NCBI GenBank assembly: GCA_016716365.1 | Contig: JADJWM010000002.1 | Coordinates: 1 to 37,709 of the forward strand | Length of the DNA stretch: 37,709 bases | Direction of reading: 5' to 3' | Source: Chloracidobacterium sp. | GTDB lineage: Bacteria; Acidobacteriota; Blastocatellia; Pyrinomonadales; Pyrinomonadaceae | Shown here: in pieces, positions 1 through 8,898 of the stretch | Layout of the letters: every line of letters begins with the position of its first letter | Numbering within the stretch: position 1 is the stretch's first letter | Notes under the pieces: model-generated | Database searches by the model: none | Seen by the model: the letters and a program-made list of their open reading frames with translations, nothing else | Told to the model about the DNA's origin: nothing | Translations under genes and position numbers: made by a program

Positions 1-910
1 GGCAGTGCCAGGTTCATCCGATCTCTACCTTTGCCGAACGTCTGCTTGCAGACGGGCACGAGGTTATCTGCCTCGACAATTTCTTTACAGACCCGCAAGG
101 CGAGCATGCTTATAACTGGACGACCCATAATTTTGAACTCTGGCATCCCCGGCACGTGACCATGACCCGGTCCTTCTTGAGGTGGACCGGATCCACAACC
201 TCGCATGTCCCGCTCTTCGCCATCCATTACCAGTACAATCCGGTCAAGACGGTGAAAACGCGAGCGTGATGGGGCTTGATCAGAAATAACTCCGGGTGGC
301 CAAGCGGGTGCACGCCCGGATATACCCAGGCGTCTGAGCGGGGCCTCCTGACGACCCGCTCAGACGCACGCAGACCGACCCCTATTTTCCGGGAACGTAA
401 ATCCCATCGGGCCGCGAAGCTGCTATGACGAAGGAAAACGCGTCGCCGAAACGCTGATGATGGACTATCATCGCCAGAACGGCGTCGATACGCGTATCAT
501 TCGCATTTTCAACACTTACGGCGAACGGATGATGGAGGACGACGGCCCGTGTACGTCTCCAATTTCATCGTCCGGGCCAGGATGAGGACTGCCTTACCGT
601 TTATGGCGACGCTCGCGACACGTCTTTCTGCCGTTTCTCGGACCGCCCTCGAAGGGATGGTTCCGTGCGATGGGCCGGGCCGATGACATCCACATGCCAC
701 GGTCCCGATCTCCGGCAGTCCCGGCGAATTCACGATGAACGAACTTGCCGATGGTCGGGCGGGCCGCCGCACGGAGGTTAAGATAAAATATCCGCCGTTA
801 CACTCAGGATTCCAGAAAGCAGCGTCAGCCCAATATCGACCGGGAGAAAATTGCTCCGGTTGAGGCCGAAAGTCGCACTCCCCGACGACGCCGAAACTGT
901 TGAACGTCGC
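1..910 (+). pseudogene. Decayed UDP-glucuronate decarboxylase (UXS-like SDR)
   Basis: Pieces of a nucleotide-sugar SDR can be read in all three forward frames in the order expected of UDP-glucuronic acid decarboxylase, which makes UDP-xylose. At 33-92 is the strand after the Rossmann loop (ERLLADGHEVICLDNFF); at 130-260 fragments of the NLACPASP / YQYNPVKT region; from 421 the catalytic YxxxK segment CYDEGKRVAETL followed by DYHRQNGVDTR and IRIFNTYG; near 548 VSNFIV; near 583 LTVYGD; near 718 PGEFTMNELAD; near 818 RQPNIDREK. At least eight frame changes are needed and the 290-400 stretch is badly scrambled, so no product is possible as written. The 5' end lies outside the window. It sits directly upstream of another SDR epimerase, which suggests a former surface-polysaccharide sugar pair. 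Decay may be real or worsened by low-quality sequence at a contig end. Confidence 0.72.
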
Positions 911-1023
911 GGAGCGTGACCGGCGAAAATATCGTGCGAAGCCCGCGCGTTAGCAAGGGCTTATAGTTCAACGCGACATTACGCTGCGAATAACAGGCGG
1001 TCTTTCGCATTTATATAAAGAAG

Positions 1024-2487
1024 ATGCTTGCACCGGCGGGGGGCCGGGTTTTGTCCCGGAGTCATTTGGCCGACGAGTTTATCGCGGCAGGTCACGAGGT
1101 GACCGTGATCGATGATCTTTCGACGGGGAAATACTCAAATGTCGAACATCTGGAGGGCCACGACCGCTTTCGACTGATCATCGACACGGTCCTCGACCAG
1201 CCTTTGATGGAAGAGTTGATCCGCGAATCTGACCGCGTCTTTCATATGGCGAGCGCGGTTGGCGTTCGGCTGATAATGGAGCAGCCGGTAAAGACGATCG
1301 AGACCATTTTTCAAGGAACCGACGTGATCCTGAAATATTGCTCGCGGTTCCGCAAACGGGTGCTGATCCCAAGCACATCCGAGGTTTACGGCAAAGGCGC
1401 TAGCGTTCCATTCAAAGAGGACGACGACCTTCTGACCGGAGCGACAGACAAGCACCGCTGGGCATATGCGTGTGCGAAGACTCTCGATGAGTTCCTCGCC
1501 CTCGCCCATTGGCAAGAGACGCGGCTTCCCGTGGTCGTGGTTCGCCTGTTCAACACCGTCGGACCGCGTCAGACGGGCCAGTATGGAATGGTCGTTCCCC
1601 GCTTCGTAAAGGCGGCGATCGAAGGCCGTGAGCTCGAAGTGCACGGCGACGGAACGCAGTCGCGATGCTTCGGCCACGTCTCTGACGTGGTGAACGGGTT
1701 GAAGGTAATGCTCGAGAATCAGTACTGCTTCGGGCAGGTTATCAATCTCGGAAACGACGATGAGGTGACGATCACGCGGCTGGCCGAGAAGGCGATCGAA
1801 CTGACGAACAGCCGCAGCGAGATCCGTTACGTACCCTACTCGGTCGCCTACGGCGAGGGGTTCGAGGACATCGCAGCGGGTGCCGAGCCTCGAAAGGCCG
1901 CTCGCCTGCTCGGTTATAAGCCAACCCGGACGCTGGACGACATCATCAATGATGTGGCGAGCGATTTCGCTGCCAAGGAGCAGGTTCACAGTCAACGCGA
2001 AGTTTGTTTTCGGCTCAACAGGCCGCGCACCTGGGTATTCAGCGGCATGTTTTATTCTGATCGGCGTTTCCGATGCGGCGGGCCAATCTACCGGCCTGAA
2101 GGGTCGAGTCACGCACAATTCCGGCAGGCGACTCCGAACGCCACCATATCGGTCAGCCGGGACGGCGAGGTCGTCAAATCGGTAAAAACATCGTCAAATG
2201 GAAGCTTTGAGATAACCGGGATCGAAGCCGGCCGTTACGCCCTGCGTGTCGAAGCTTCCGGTTACGCCGCCGGATCGATGAGCAATGTCGAGGTCAAGCG
2301 GAACAAGGTCCGCGATCTCGGCGACCGTCTCTTTCTTAACGCCGACGAAGGCTCGCAGGTGATCATTCGCGGGAGCGTCTTCTTTAAGGAAGGCACCAGC
2401 GTCGGCGGGGCCGATGTCGAACTTGCCCGGGTCAATTCCGATGGGACCGTAAGGGCGATCGCAAAATACGACCTCGATAAGCGGTGA
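1024..2487 (+). CDS. NAD-dependent epimerase/dehydratase, read through into next gene
   Basis: Residues 1-320 form an extended short-chain dehydrogenase acting on nucleotide sugars. Visible motifs are HEVTVIDDLSTG after the first beta strand, the STSEVYG serine/threonine region at about 117-123, catalytic Tyr148 and Lys152 in YACAK, RLFNTVGPRQ, and HGDGTQSRCF. The N-terminal glycine loop (expected GGAGFxGSH) reads APAGGRVLSRSH because two or three small compensating indels lie at about 1028-1062; the frame is restored afterwards. The open frame does not stop at the normal end of the family (about 1983) but continues through the exported protein described next, ending at 2487. The fusion is almost certainly a frameshift artefact or lesion, not a designed two-domain enzyme. 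Without the glycine loop the protein as written would not bind NAD normally. Confidence 0.78.
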   Translation: MLAPAGGRVLSRSHLADEFIAAGHEVTVIDDLSTGKYSNVEHLEGHDRFRLIIDTVLDQPLMEELIRESDRVFHMASAVGVRLIMEQPVKTIETIFQGTDVILKYCSRFRKRVLIPSTSEVYGKGASVPFKEDDDLLTGATDKHRWAYACAKTLDEFLALAHWQETRLPVVVVRLFNTVGPRQTGQYGMVVPRFVKAAIEGRELEVHGDGTQSRCFGHVSDVVNGLKVMLENQYCFGQVINLGNDDEVTITRLAEKAIELTNSRSEIRYVPYSVAYGEGFEDIAAGAEPRKAARLLGYKPTRTLDDIINDVASDFAAKEQVHSQREVCFRLNRPRTWVFSGMFYSDRRFRCGGPIYRPEGSSHAQFRQATPNATISVSRDGEVVKSVKTSSNGSFEITGIEAGRYALRVEASGYAAGSMSNVEVKRNKVRDLGDRLFLNADEGSQVIIRGSVFFKEGTSVGGADVELARVNSDGTVRAIAKYDLDKR

Positions 2488-2635
2488 GTTCACATTCCGC
2501 AGGCCCGACGAACCGGCGACCTACCGGATCACGGCAAAGTACAACGGCGTGACGGGAAGCAAGGACATCACCGTCGAGAACGCCGCTCTGTATCGCCTTG
2601 CCATTTCACTCAACCTCTCGAGAAACGACAGATAA
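1952..2635 (+). pseudogene. Secreted carboxypeptidase-regulatory-like protein, frameshifted
   Basis: The reading frame starting at ATG 1952 carries a hydrophobic export signal (YSAACFILIGVSDAAGQ) and then GLKGRVTHNSG, the usual opening of a carboxypeptidase regulatory-like (Ig-fold) domain. Near 2125 the homology moves to another frame (ATPNATISVSRDG, then GIEAGRYALRVEASGY), and near 2478 it returns to the first (SGEFTFRRPDEP), ending at TAA 2633-2635. Together these give a signal peptide and two repeats of a beta-sandwich domain of the type found in secreted or TonB-linked Acidobacteriota proteins; no catalytic site is visible. Its first codons overlap the end of the epimerase. Function unknown; probably cell-envelope or extracellular. 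Confidence 0.55.
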
Positions 2636-2655
2636 TTTCGGCAAAAGCAGGTCAG

Positions 2656-3087
2656 TTAATTGTTTCGGAGATCTCCTCGGTGTTCTGGACGTGCTGCATT
2701 TTCCCGGGCGTCGGCCACTATCAGCGGAAACTCTTCAAGCACGCCTGGTCGGCGACGTCTGCACGCAAGTAGGTCCCTGGCTTGGGAAAACGACGTTCAC
2801 AAAAAGCTGACGTTGTCGGTAAAACCGCCCGGCGTCAGGTCGATCGGCGTGGCCTGGGATGAAACGACCAGGTTCGAGCGGTCCGGCGAAAGGATCCGCA
2901 CCTCGGTCTCGTGGACCCCGGCGCCCATCCAATGATTTATCACGGCGAACTTGATCAGCGAAACGGGCAGCTTCTCGACCATTATGTTCTGGAAGATACC
3001 CATCAGCGAGATCTTATTGCCCATCTCGATCCGGACGTCGTCACAGAGCAGCGTGTACCTGAGTGTTAAGTTCGGGATTTCCATCAT
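2656..3087 (-). pseudogene. DUF6941-like protein with three apparent 1-base losses
   Basis: The 5' part, from ATG 3087, reads MEIPNLTLRYTLLCDDVR then KISLMGIFQNI, which I recognise as the DUF6941-like family (small proteins of unknown function, conserved in Acidobacteriota). The frame closes at 2797, but adding one base at each of three short runs (a T run near 2806, an A run near 2790, a G pair near 2750) restores a continuous product with FPKPGTY and LEEFPLIVADARENA, ending at TAA 2658-2656, about 144 residues. All three lesions are of the same simple kind, so a consensus error is as likely as a pseudogene. No signal peptide or membrane segment is visible. Confidence 0.6.
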
Positions 3088-3327
3088 TCAGGTCTTAAAA
3101 CGGACAATAACGCCGGCATTTCAGTCTAAAGGTCTCGCCGTCGGCCCGTCGGAAAACGGTGGTGGCTGGCGGCTTCCGGGGCTAACCGGCCTTTTGGTCA
3201 CTGACTGCTTCGCGGCTAACGTCTTTGCCACGATATTCCTCTATTCGGCCCACAGAGTCAAACTTTTGATCGTATCCGAAAGTTATTGTGGACTTCTCGT
3301 TGATCGCTCGACGTGTCGATCCTGGCT
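3088..3327. other. Non-coding spacer
   Basis: Nothing coding is supported between the start of the DUF6941-like gene and the first TTCGTGG-type repeat. The region presumably contains the promoter of the minus-strand gene, but I see no convincing -35/-10 pair. Confidence 0.4.
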
Positions 3328-3527
3328 TGTGTCTTGTATTCGTCTACTTGTTTCTCGATCTCCAATTCGGATCTTTTTTTCTTTTTTCGTGTAATTCCTG
3401 GAAAATTTTTCGTGACCCACGAAGCGTGTGTCCTATTTTCACCTACTTGTTTATCGAACTTCAGTTCGGTTCTTTTTTTCTTCTTTCGTGTAATTCGTGG
3501 AAGATCTTTCTTCATCCACAAAAGCGA
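3328..3527. repeat. Two tandem copies of a ~99-bp TTCGTGG-type repeat
   Basis: Two diverged direct copies begin at 3328 and 3427. Each contains CTACTTGTTT, TTCAGTTCGG or a variant, a T-rich run with TTTTTTTCTT, and TTTCGTGTAATTCGTGGAA, followed by a CCACGAA or CCACAAA partner. The core matches the unit repeated at 12209-12575 and the single copies near 20215 and 27315, so this is a dispersed family. The TTCGTGGA / TCCACGAA pair can form a hairpin. Short open frames over this area are repeat translations and should not be called genes. Confidence 0.75.
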
Positions 3528-3744
3528 CGAAAAAGATCGGAAAGGAAAAGAACGCAAAATGCCGATGGTGCGAAACTAAATTCATCGTCGTGGACTTTCC
3601 ATCTAAGGATGCCCAAACCCCAAAAAGTTGGCCTTATGATCTATCTGGAGCACCAAACGATACGGACACTTCCAAACTTTTCTTCCTCTTTGCCCGTAAC
3701 AGCGTTATAATCGGATTTCCCCCCGAAACACGGAAAGGCGCTTT

Positions 3745-4008
3745 ATGCTTTCGTACATCCTGATCGGACTTTGCTTCTCGTTGGTCGGCGTTGCGGGCCT
3801 TCAGCTGATGTATATGTTCTATCTCGACCGGCTGGACCGTGAACGGAAAAAGCGGCTTGCCGAGCTTGAACGGAGGGTCCGCGACCTTAAAAAGCTCCTG
3901 GCCGCGGCCAGGCACAGGATCGACGAACAGGATGAGCTGATCGAGAGCCTCGAACTCTTCGGCCACGGCCGGGAAGAGGCATGGGCCGATGTGATCGAAG
4001 AGAACTAG
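3745..4008 (+). CDS. Small membrane-anchored coiled-coil protein
   Basis: An 87-residue protein with one N-terminal membrane helix (LIGLCFSLVGVAGLQLMYMFYL, about residues 5-26) followed by a highly charged, heptad-like helix (DRERKKRLAELERRVRDL then AAARHRIDEQDELIESLEL) and a short acidic tail. The layout is that of a small inner-membrane protein with a cytoplasmic coiled coil, as seen in division or envelope accessory proteins; I do not recognise a named family. A GGAAAGG ribosome site lies about 8 bases before ATG 3745. Its TAG stop sits in a CTAG palindrome that also gives the stop of the tiny minus-strand frame at 4005-4088. Codon use matches the core genes, so it is probably real. Confidence 0.75.
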   Translation: MLSYILIGLCFSLVGVAGLQLMYMFYLDRLDRERKKRLAELERRVRDLKKLLAAARHRIDEQDELIESLELFGHGREEAWADVIEEN

Positions 4009-4088
4009 GGCCCGTATCTTAGTTCGGCTATCGTGAACGGTTCGTCGAAAGGCGGTTCCCCGCTGTGGGTCTCTTCGATGGCGCCCAT
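4005..4088 (-). CDS. Possible 27-residue peptide
   Basis: Directly after the stop of the SH3 lipoprotein gene, a GAGG ribosome site six bases ahead of ATG 4088 opens a 27-residue frame beginning MGAIEETHSGEPPFDEPF and ending in a tyrosine-glycine-proline tail. Its stop uses the same CTAG as the convergent gene on the plus strand. The good ribosome site and protein-like composition favour translation, but nothing proves it; it could instead be a C-terminal extension of the lipoprotein separated by a lesion. No function can be inferred. Confidence 0.35.
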   Translation of the reverse strand: MGAIEETHSGEPPFDEPFTIAELRYGP

Positions 4089-4091
4089 TGC

Positions 4092-5256
4092 TTACCTCGA
4101 TTTCGACTGCATGTACTGTGCGACGTCTTCTGGCGGGGTCACCCGGATGCGGTTTTTGTCGCGGAAGACGACGAATCGCTTCTCGTCGATCCGCCCTTCG
4201 GGATGCCTCAGGCGGAGGGTGAATGTCTTATTGTCGCCCTGCCCTTCGACCAGCAGCGGCATCTGGCCCCAGACGTCGCCGGACGACCTCCAAACCGTGT
4301 AGAAACCCTGATCGTACTTGTCGAACGCGAGCACGAGGATCCCGTCAAAATCCGGCTCGACGCCGTCGATCTGCTTGACCTGGTTGGTCCGCGTCAGGAT
4401 CACCCAATTGCCCGGCGAACCGATCTTTTCACTCATGCCAACGCGGTCGCGGCTTTCGGTGTCGAGCCGCTGCCAGGAAACGAATTTGCGGTTATTTTGC
4501 TGGAAAAAGACGATGTCGCTCGGGATCTGAAGCTCGACCTGCCGCCCGAAAAGCCATCCTGCTGGAGCCGGCGAGATCGACGGGTCGATCTTCACCTGGT
4601 ACCAAATATCATACTTTTCTTCCAGCTTTTCCGGTTCGTTCGCTTCCTTTGCCGCCTCGATCTCTTCATTCCGGCTCGCCCGGCCCGGCGTTCGATCGCC
4701 GGACGAATCGTCCACATCGGAAACCTCTTGCTTCGGCACGAACTTCCATGTCATGATCTCGAACGTCGAGCCGCTCGCCAGCCTGAAAAGAATGTTATCC
4801 GTGGACATCTCCGGCGACAGCCTCAGGTTCGACGCCGCCCTCAGCTGTCCGGCCGCCTGCGGCACCTGGTCCGCCAGATTCTTCGGCCAGTTTTCGCGAT
4901 TTGTCCAGGACCTCGCTTGTGATGACGTGCTGGGCCTCGATCCAGCCCTCGGTGTTCGTGTCGTCGTTCGCCCGCACCCGGTACCACAGGACCTTTTCAA
5001 ATTCCATCTGGTCCAGGACCTCAAGCTGTTCGCCCCTCTTTACCTCAAGCAGGTCGGCGGCTACGACCGCGTACGATGTCCGGATCTGGGCCGTTTTCGA
5101 GATCACGGTTGCCGTATCGGTCAGCCCGATCGCATTCGATACGCCGCCGAGCATCCCGTCGATCAATCCGCATCCGGACTGAAAAACAACGACGCCGATC
5201 AACGCGGCGGACAATGTAAGTTTAGAGATCAACTTCATTTCAAACTTCACCTTCAC
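4092..5256 (-). pseudogene. SH3-domain lipoprotein, one frameshift
   Basis: From ATG 5238 the product starts MKLISKLTLSAALIG and has a lipobox ending FQSGC (Cys23), so it is an exported lipoprotein. Residues about 45-110 look like a bacterial SH3 domain (SKTAQIRTSYAVVAAD, LLEVKRGEQLEVLD, WYRVRA, EGWIEAQHV), the type that often binds peptidoglycan. Near 4890 the homology moves one frame over and continues with LADQVPQAAGQLRAAS, a charged linker, KYDIWYQVKIDP (a second SH3-like piece with PAGWLFGRQVE) and a long C-terminal domain to TAA 4092, about 385 residues. A GTG at 5256 overlaps the TGA of the upstream protease gene in a GTGA, which would couple the two genes; ATG 5238 is the better export start. 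Probably one gene with a single-base error or lesion. Confidence 0.65.
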
Positions 5257-6724
5257 CGGCCATTATAACCCAGTTTCCTGAGCATTGACCGCTGCCGCCC
5301 CGTCGTCCGGCCGGAAACAGCCAGACGCTGCTCTCCGTCTTTAGATGAGAATTCCAGGCCCGCGGCCGCTAAGGACGGGCCCCGATCGACCGGCCCGGAA
5401 CCGAGGATCACGCCGTCGACGATCTTCTTCAGGGCGGGCTCTGCTGACATCGCCGCGATCACGGCGTCGTTCCCGTTTGACGTCTCTTTCGAAAAAGCGT
5501 GCTTCCGGAACAGGCCTCGGAGCAGGCCCTCGGCCGAACGTGTTTCGCCCGAACCGCCCATCAATGCAAGGTCTGAGAGGAAAGCGGCGAGCAGTCCGCG
5601 GGCATAGACCTGCGTCTCGCCGCCGGCCCACCGCTCTCGCGAAGATTCGACGAGCGAGCGGCGGCGCGTCGCCGAACGGTCGATCCTGTACGCCCGCGAG
5701 AGCGTATCGAGCATATCGTCGAACCTGATCCGTTTCAGCGACACAGCCGTTTTCAGCGAAATGTACATCGCAAAGCCCTCATAGAACCAATCGTACGTGC
5801 CCGTTAGCCCGACAGCGTTCGGTATCCACAGATGAAAAAGCTCGTGACGAAGCTGTTCATGAAGCCGCTGTTTCGCCGGATATTCAAATGCCATTCCCGC
5901 CGACGCGATCAGGACCGAACTTCCGCGCGTTTCGGCCTCCCAGGTCCCGTGCCCGACGCCCGGCTGCGGAAACGGAAACAGCACGACCATCGAACCTGCC
6001 GAAGGCGGGCCGCCGAAGAGCTTGACATATTCGCGAAGATCTCAAGCGTCATTTCGGCGGCTTCGGCATCCGTATGAAGCCAGTTTCCGTTGATCAGCAA
6101 CACCGGCTCGCCTTTTTTCGGCGGCTCGATCCGCCGAATTCCCTTCCCTAGAACAAACACTGCCCGCCCGCGGTCATTGACGTCGAACAGGCCGTCGCCG
6201 CCCGCCGTCTCGGTGCTCATCACCGACCAGCCGTCCGGGACAACGAACCGCACCGTCGCTCGCCGCCCGCCGTTCGCGGAAACATGCGGAAGGATGTCGT
6301 CAAGGAAAATGATCCCGAGATCGCCGGCGACCCACGAGGCGTGAGCGGCCGATCGCGGATCTTTCAACGTCGAAAGGTCGGCCGAAAACTTGAAATTTAC
6401 GATCCGCGCATCGGCGGCGAACTCCGACGGATTGAGCCTTTTGAAGGCGATCGGACTCCCATCGCCGCCGGACAATTCCACCTTGTCGATCCGGCTGCTC
6501 AGCCGGTCCGCACCGATCGCCGTGCCAGTGAAAGAGAGGTTTCGCGGGCCGTCACCTCCCCCTGTGAATCGCCCGCTTATCGCCGCCGTCCCTTTGTCCG
6601 CATCGATCTCTATCGTCGCCTCAAGGTCCTGTGCGGAGACTCCGGGCAGCGTAAGGGTCCCGACCATGACAAGTACAAAGATCGGAAAAACTCGCTTGAA
6701 AACCGGCCGGCGGTGTTTTGACAT
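5253..6724 (-). pseudogene. Secreted M61/M1-like gluzincin metalloprotease, one frameshift
   Basis: ATG 6724 gives a classic signal peptide (MSKHRRPVFKRVFPIFVLVM, cleaved after VSAQ). The N-terminal part has a beta-rich region like the M61 (glycyl aminopeptidase) family. Near 6033 the frame shifts, then the catalytic part follows: HELFHLW supplies the HExxH zinc and catalytic residues, and the downstream WFYEGFAMY gives the third zinc ligand Glu. The C-terminal helical region ends at TGA 5253. Together about 490 residues, shorter than typical M61 proteins, with no obvious PDZ domain. It is followed by the SH3 lipoprotein with a 4-base overlap, so the two may work together in the envelope. All catalytic residues survive, which makes a single consensus error more likely than true inactivation. 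Confidence 0.68.
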
Positions 6725-6800
6725 CTGGAAACGCACGGAACTAAACTGCTCGTTTGACGTAGAACAAGGTGTCTCCTGAATAGACAGGATAAGGACTTGT

Positions 6801-6979
6801 ATGAGTCTTATCAAAATCATAATCTACGCTTTGCTGATCATACTCGGGCTTCTTTTCCTTGGAAGGTACTGATCTCGACGCCACGCTTTTTGGTTAGGGC
6901 GGTAGTTAAGCGGCCGATGCTAAGGACGCCGGATCGGGCCTTCAAGCCAGGGGCCGGGAATTGGTTTTTCTTATGGTGA
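6801..6979 (+). pseudogene. Small single-helix membrane protein, probably frameshifted
   Basis: An AAGGA ribosome site six bases before ATG 6801 opens a very hydrophobic frame (MSLIKIIIYALLIILGLLFL) that stops after 23 residues at TGA 6870-6872. One extra T in the CCTTGG near 6862 would instead continue it as WKVLISTPRFLVRAVVKRP and end at TGA 6977-6979, giving about 59 residues with one membrane helix and a basic tail. Either form is a one-helix membrane peptide; the longer is more protein-like. It lies 37 bases upstream of purH in the same direction. Function unknown. Confidence 0.45.
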
Positions 6980-7016
6980 TCTGACGGCGGTCTGCTTCGG
7001 CCGCTGTTTCTTTTTT

Positions 7017-8702
7017 ATGGATGGATCAAAGCGAATAGAGCGGGCCCTCCTCAGCGTATCCGACAAAACGGGCATTGTTGAATTTGCCCGCCTTCTTGTT
7101 TCTTTCGGCACTAAGATCATTTCAACTGGTGGAACCGCGTCGGTTCTCCGAAATGCGGGCATCGATGTGACCGATGTGTCCGACGTCACCGGATTCCCCG
7201 AAATGATGGGCGGCCGCGTCAAAACACTTCACCCGAAGATCCACGGCGGCCTCCTCGCGCTTCGCGATGAGGAAGAGCACGTCCAGGCCATGAAGGCCCA
7301 CGGCATCGACGCCATCGATCTCGTCGTCATCAACCTCTATCCATTCGAAAAAACGGTCGCCGATCCCGATGTCTCGCTCGAAGACGCAGTCGAGAACATC
7401 GATATCGGCGGCCCGACGATGATCCGTTCGGCGGCAAAGAATTGGCGCGATGTCGCCGTCGTCACCGACCCGGCCCTTTATGAGAGCGTGGCAGGCGAAC
7501 TTATTCAGAACGATGGTTCCCTTTCCCTTGCGACCCGTCAGCGTCTGGCGGTGCTTGCCTATACCCGGACCGCGGCCTACGACCTTTCCATTTCGTCTTA
7601 TCTTGCCGGCCAGCTTTCAGAGGCGGATCTTGAACAGCTCGAACCGCACAACCCGCTCGGCGGCTTGATGTTCATCGAATCGGAGGAGCTCGCGGTTGAA
7701 GATGCCGCCGATCCGCCCGAGATCGCAGAAGCCGACGAAAGCAAGTCTTTCCGCACGGTCTCCGGCTGCATTTCGCAAGATCGCGGACCTTCGCTACGGC
7801 GAGAACCCGCATCAGAAAGCGGCTTTGTATTCGTCCGGCGGCGAGGCCGGAATCGCCGGGGCAGAACAGCTCCACGGCAAGGAAATGTCCTTCAACAACT
7901 TCGTCGACGCAGATGCCGCTTTAAGCCTGGTTCGCGAGTTCGAGGGGCCTGCCGTCGCCATCATCAAGCACACCAATCCGTCCGGCGTCGGCACGGGCGG
8001 CAGTCTCGAGGAGGCCTACGGGCGTGCGCTCTCGACCGATCCTGTCTCGGCATTCGGCGGGATCGTCGCGCTGAACCGAAAGGTAGACGCGGCCACCGCC
8101 GCGGGCGTGATCAAATATTTACCGAGGTCGTCCTGGCTCCCGGCTTCGACGATGACGCGCTCGAGCTTTTCCGCAGTAAAAAGAATCTTCGCGTCCTGCG
8201 CGTTTCCCTGCACGAGGCCGGTGAGGATCCCGGCCGCGGCATGCGATTAAAACAGATCTCCGGAGGGATGCTTGTCCAGACGGAGGACGATATCCTCTTC
8301 GGGCCGGGCGGGCTGAAGATCGTGACGGAAAAACAGCCGACGCCGTCCGATCTGGATGCGATGGGCCTGGCGTGGAAAGTTTGCAAGCACGTCAAATCGA
8401 ACGCGATCGTCATCGCGGACCCCTTCCAGACGATCGGCGTGGGTTCCGGCCAGATGAACCGGATCGACTCGCTCCGCATAGCCGCGATCCGGGCCGAGAG
8501 GTTCGGCCTTCCGACCGCCGGTGCCGCCCTCGCGTCGGACGCATTCTTCCCTTTCCGCGACAGCGTTGACGAAGCGGCCAAACTCGGCATTTCGGCGATC
8601 ATCCAGCCCGGCGGCTCGCTTAAGGACGACGAATCGATCGCTGCCGCCAACGAGCACGGCATCGTGATGGCGTTCACCGGCGTCCGTCATTTCGACCACT
8701 GA
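7017..8702 (+). pseudogene. purH: Bifunctional AICAR formyltransferase / IMP cyclohydrolase, three 1-base losses
   Basis: PurH catalyses the last two steps of de novo purine synthesis, from AICAR to IMP, in the cytoplasm. The N-terminal cyclohydrolase domain is clear (ALLSVSDKTGIVEFAR, ISTGGTA, GRVKTLHPKIHGGLLA, NLYPFEKTV, NIDIGGPTMIRSAAKN). The formyltransferase domain follows with DLRYGENPHQKAA, KHTNPSGV, DPVSAFGGI, EVVLAPGFDDDAL, KSNAIV, GSGQMNR, ASDAFFPF and IIQPGGS. The homology runs through all three frames: a shift near 7745, another near 7775 (TTTCGC, expected an extra C) and a third near 8115 (an AAA run, expected four). The three losses total one codon, so the original frame is regained and stays open to TGA 8702. 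Length and ending are normal. In an essential biosynthetic gene this strongly suggests sequence errors. No clear ribosome site precedes ATG 7017. Confidence 0.85.
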
Positions 8703-8898
8703 ACCCGATCGTTTTTGGTCCTAACATCCTGCCCGCAGTGCCCTGATCCCGCCCACGGCAGCCCAGATGCTGCTTGACTTTGCCCCTTTTGGGTGATAAA
8801 CCTTCACGCAATTCAAGGTACATGGGTAATGAGTAGAGGCGGCGCCTGGTCAGCCGCGTTCACTTGTGTTTCGATACTAACTTTTGAGGAGATAGCGA
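8703..8898. other. Spacer with start signals of the next gene
   Basis: No gene is visible. The end of the spacer holds a strong ribosome site (GAGGAGATAG) just before ATG 8899. Confidence 0.4.

Noticed and set aside
1024..2487. A genuine epimerase-carboxypeptidase-regulatory fusion enzyme
   Set aside because: The second protein's signal peptide lies in another frame at the junction, so the fusion comes from a frame change.
3258..3763. Several overlapping short open frames over the T-rich repeats
   Set aside because: They translate the dispersed repeat and have low-complexity Phe/Lys-rich products.
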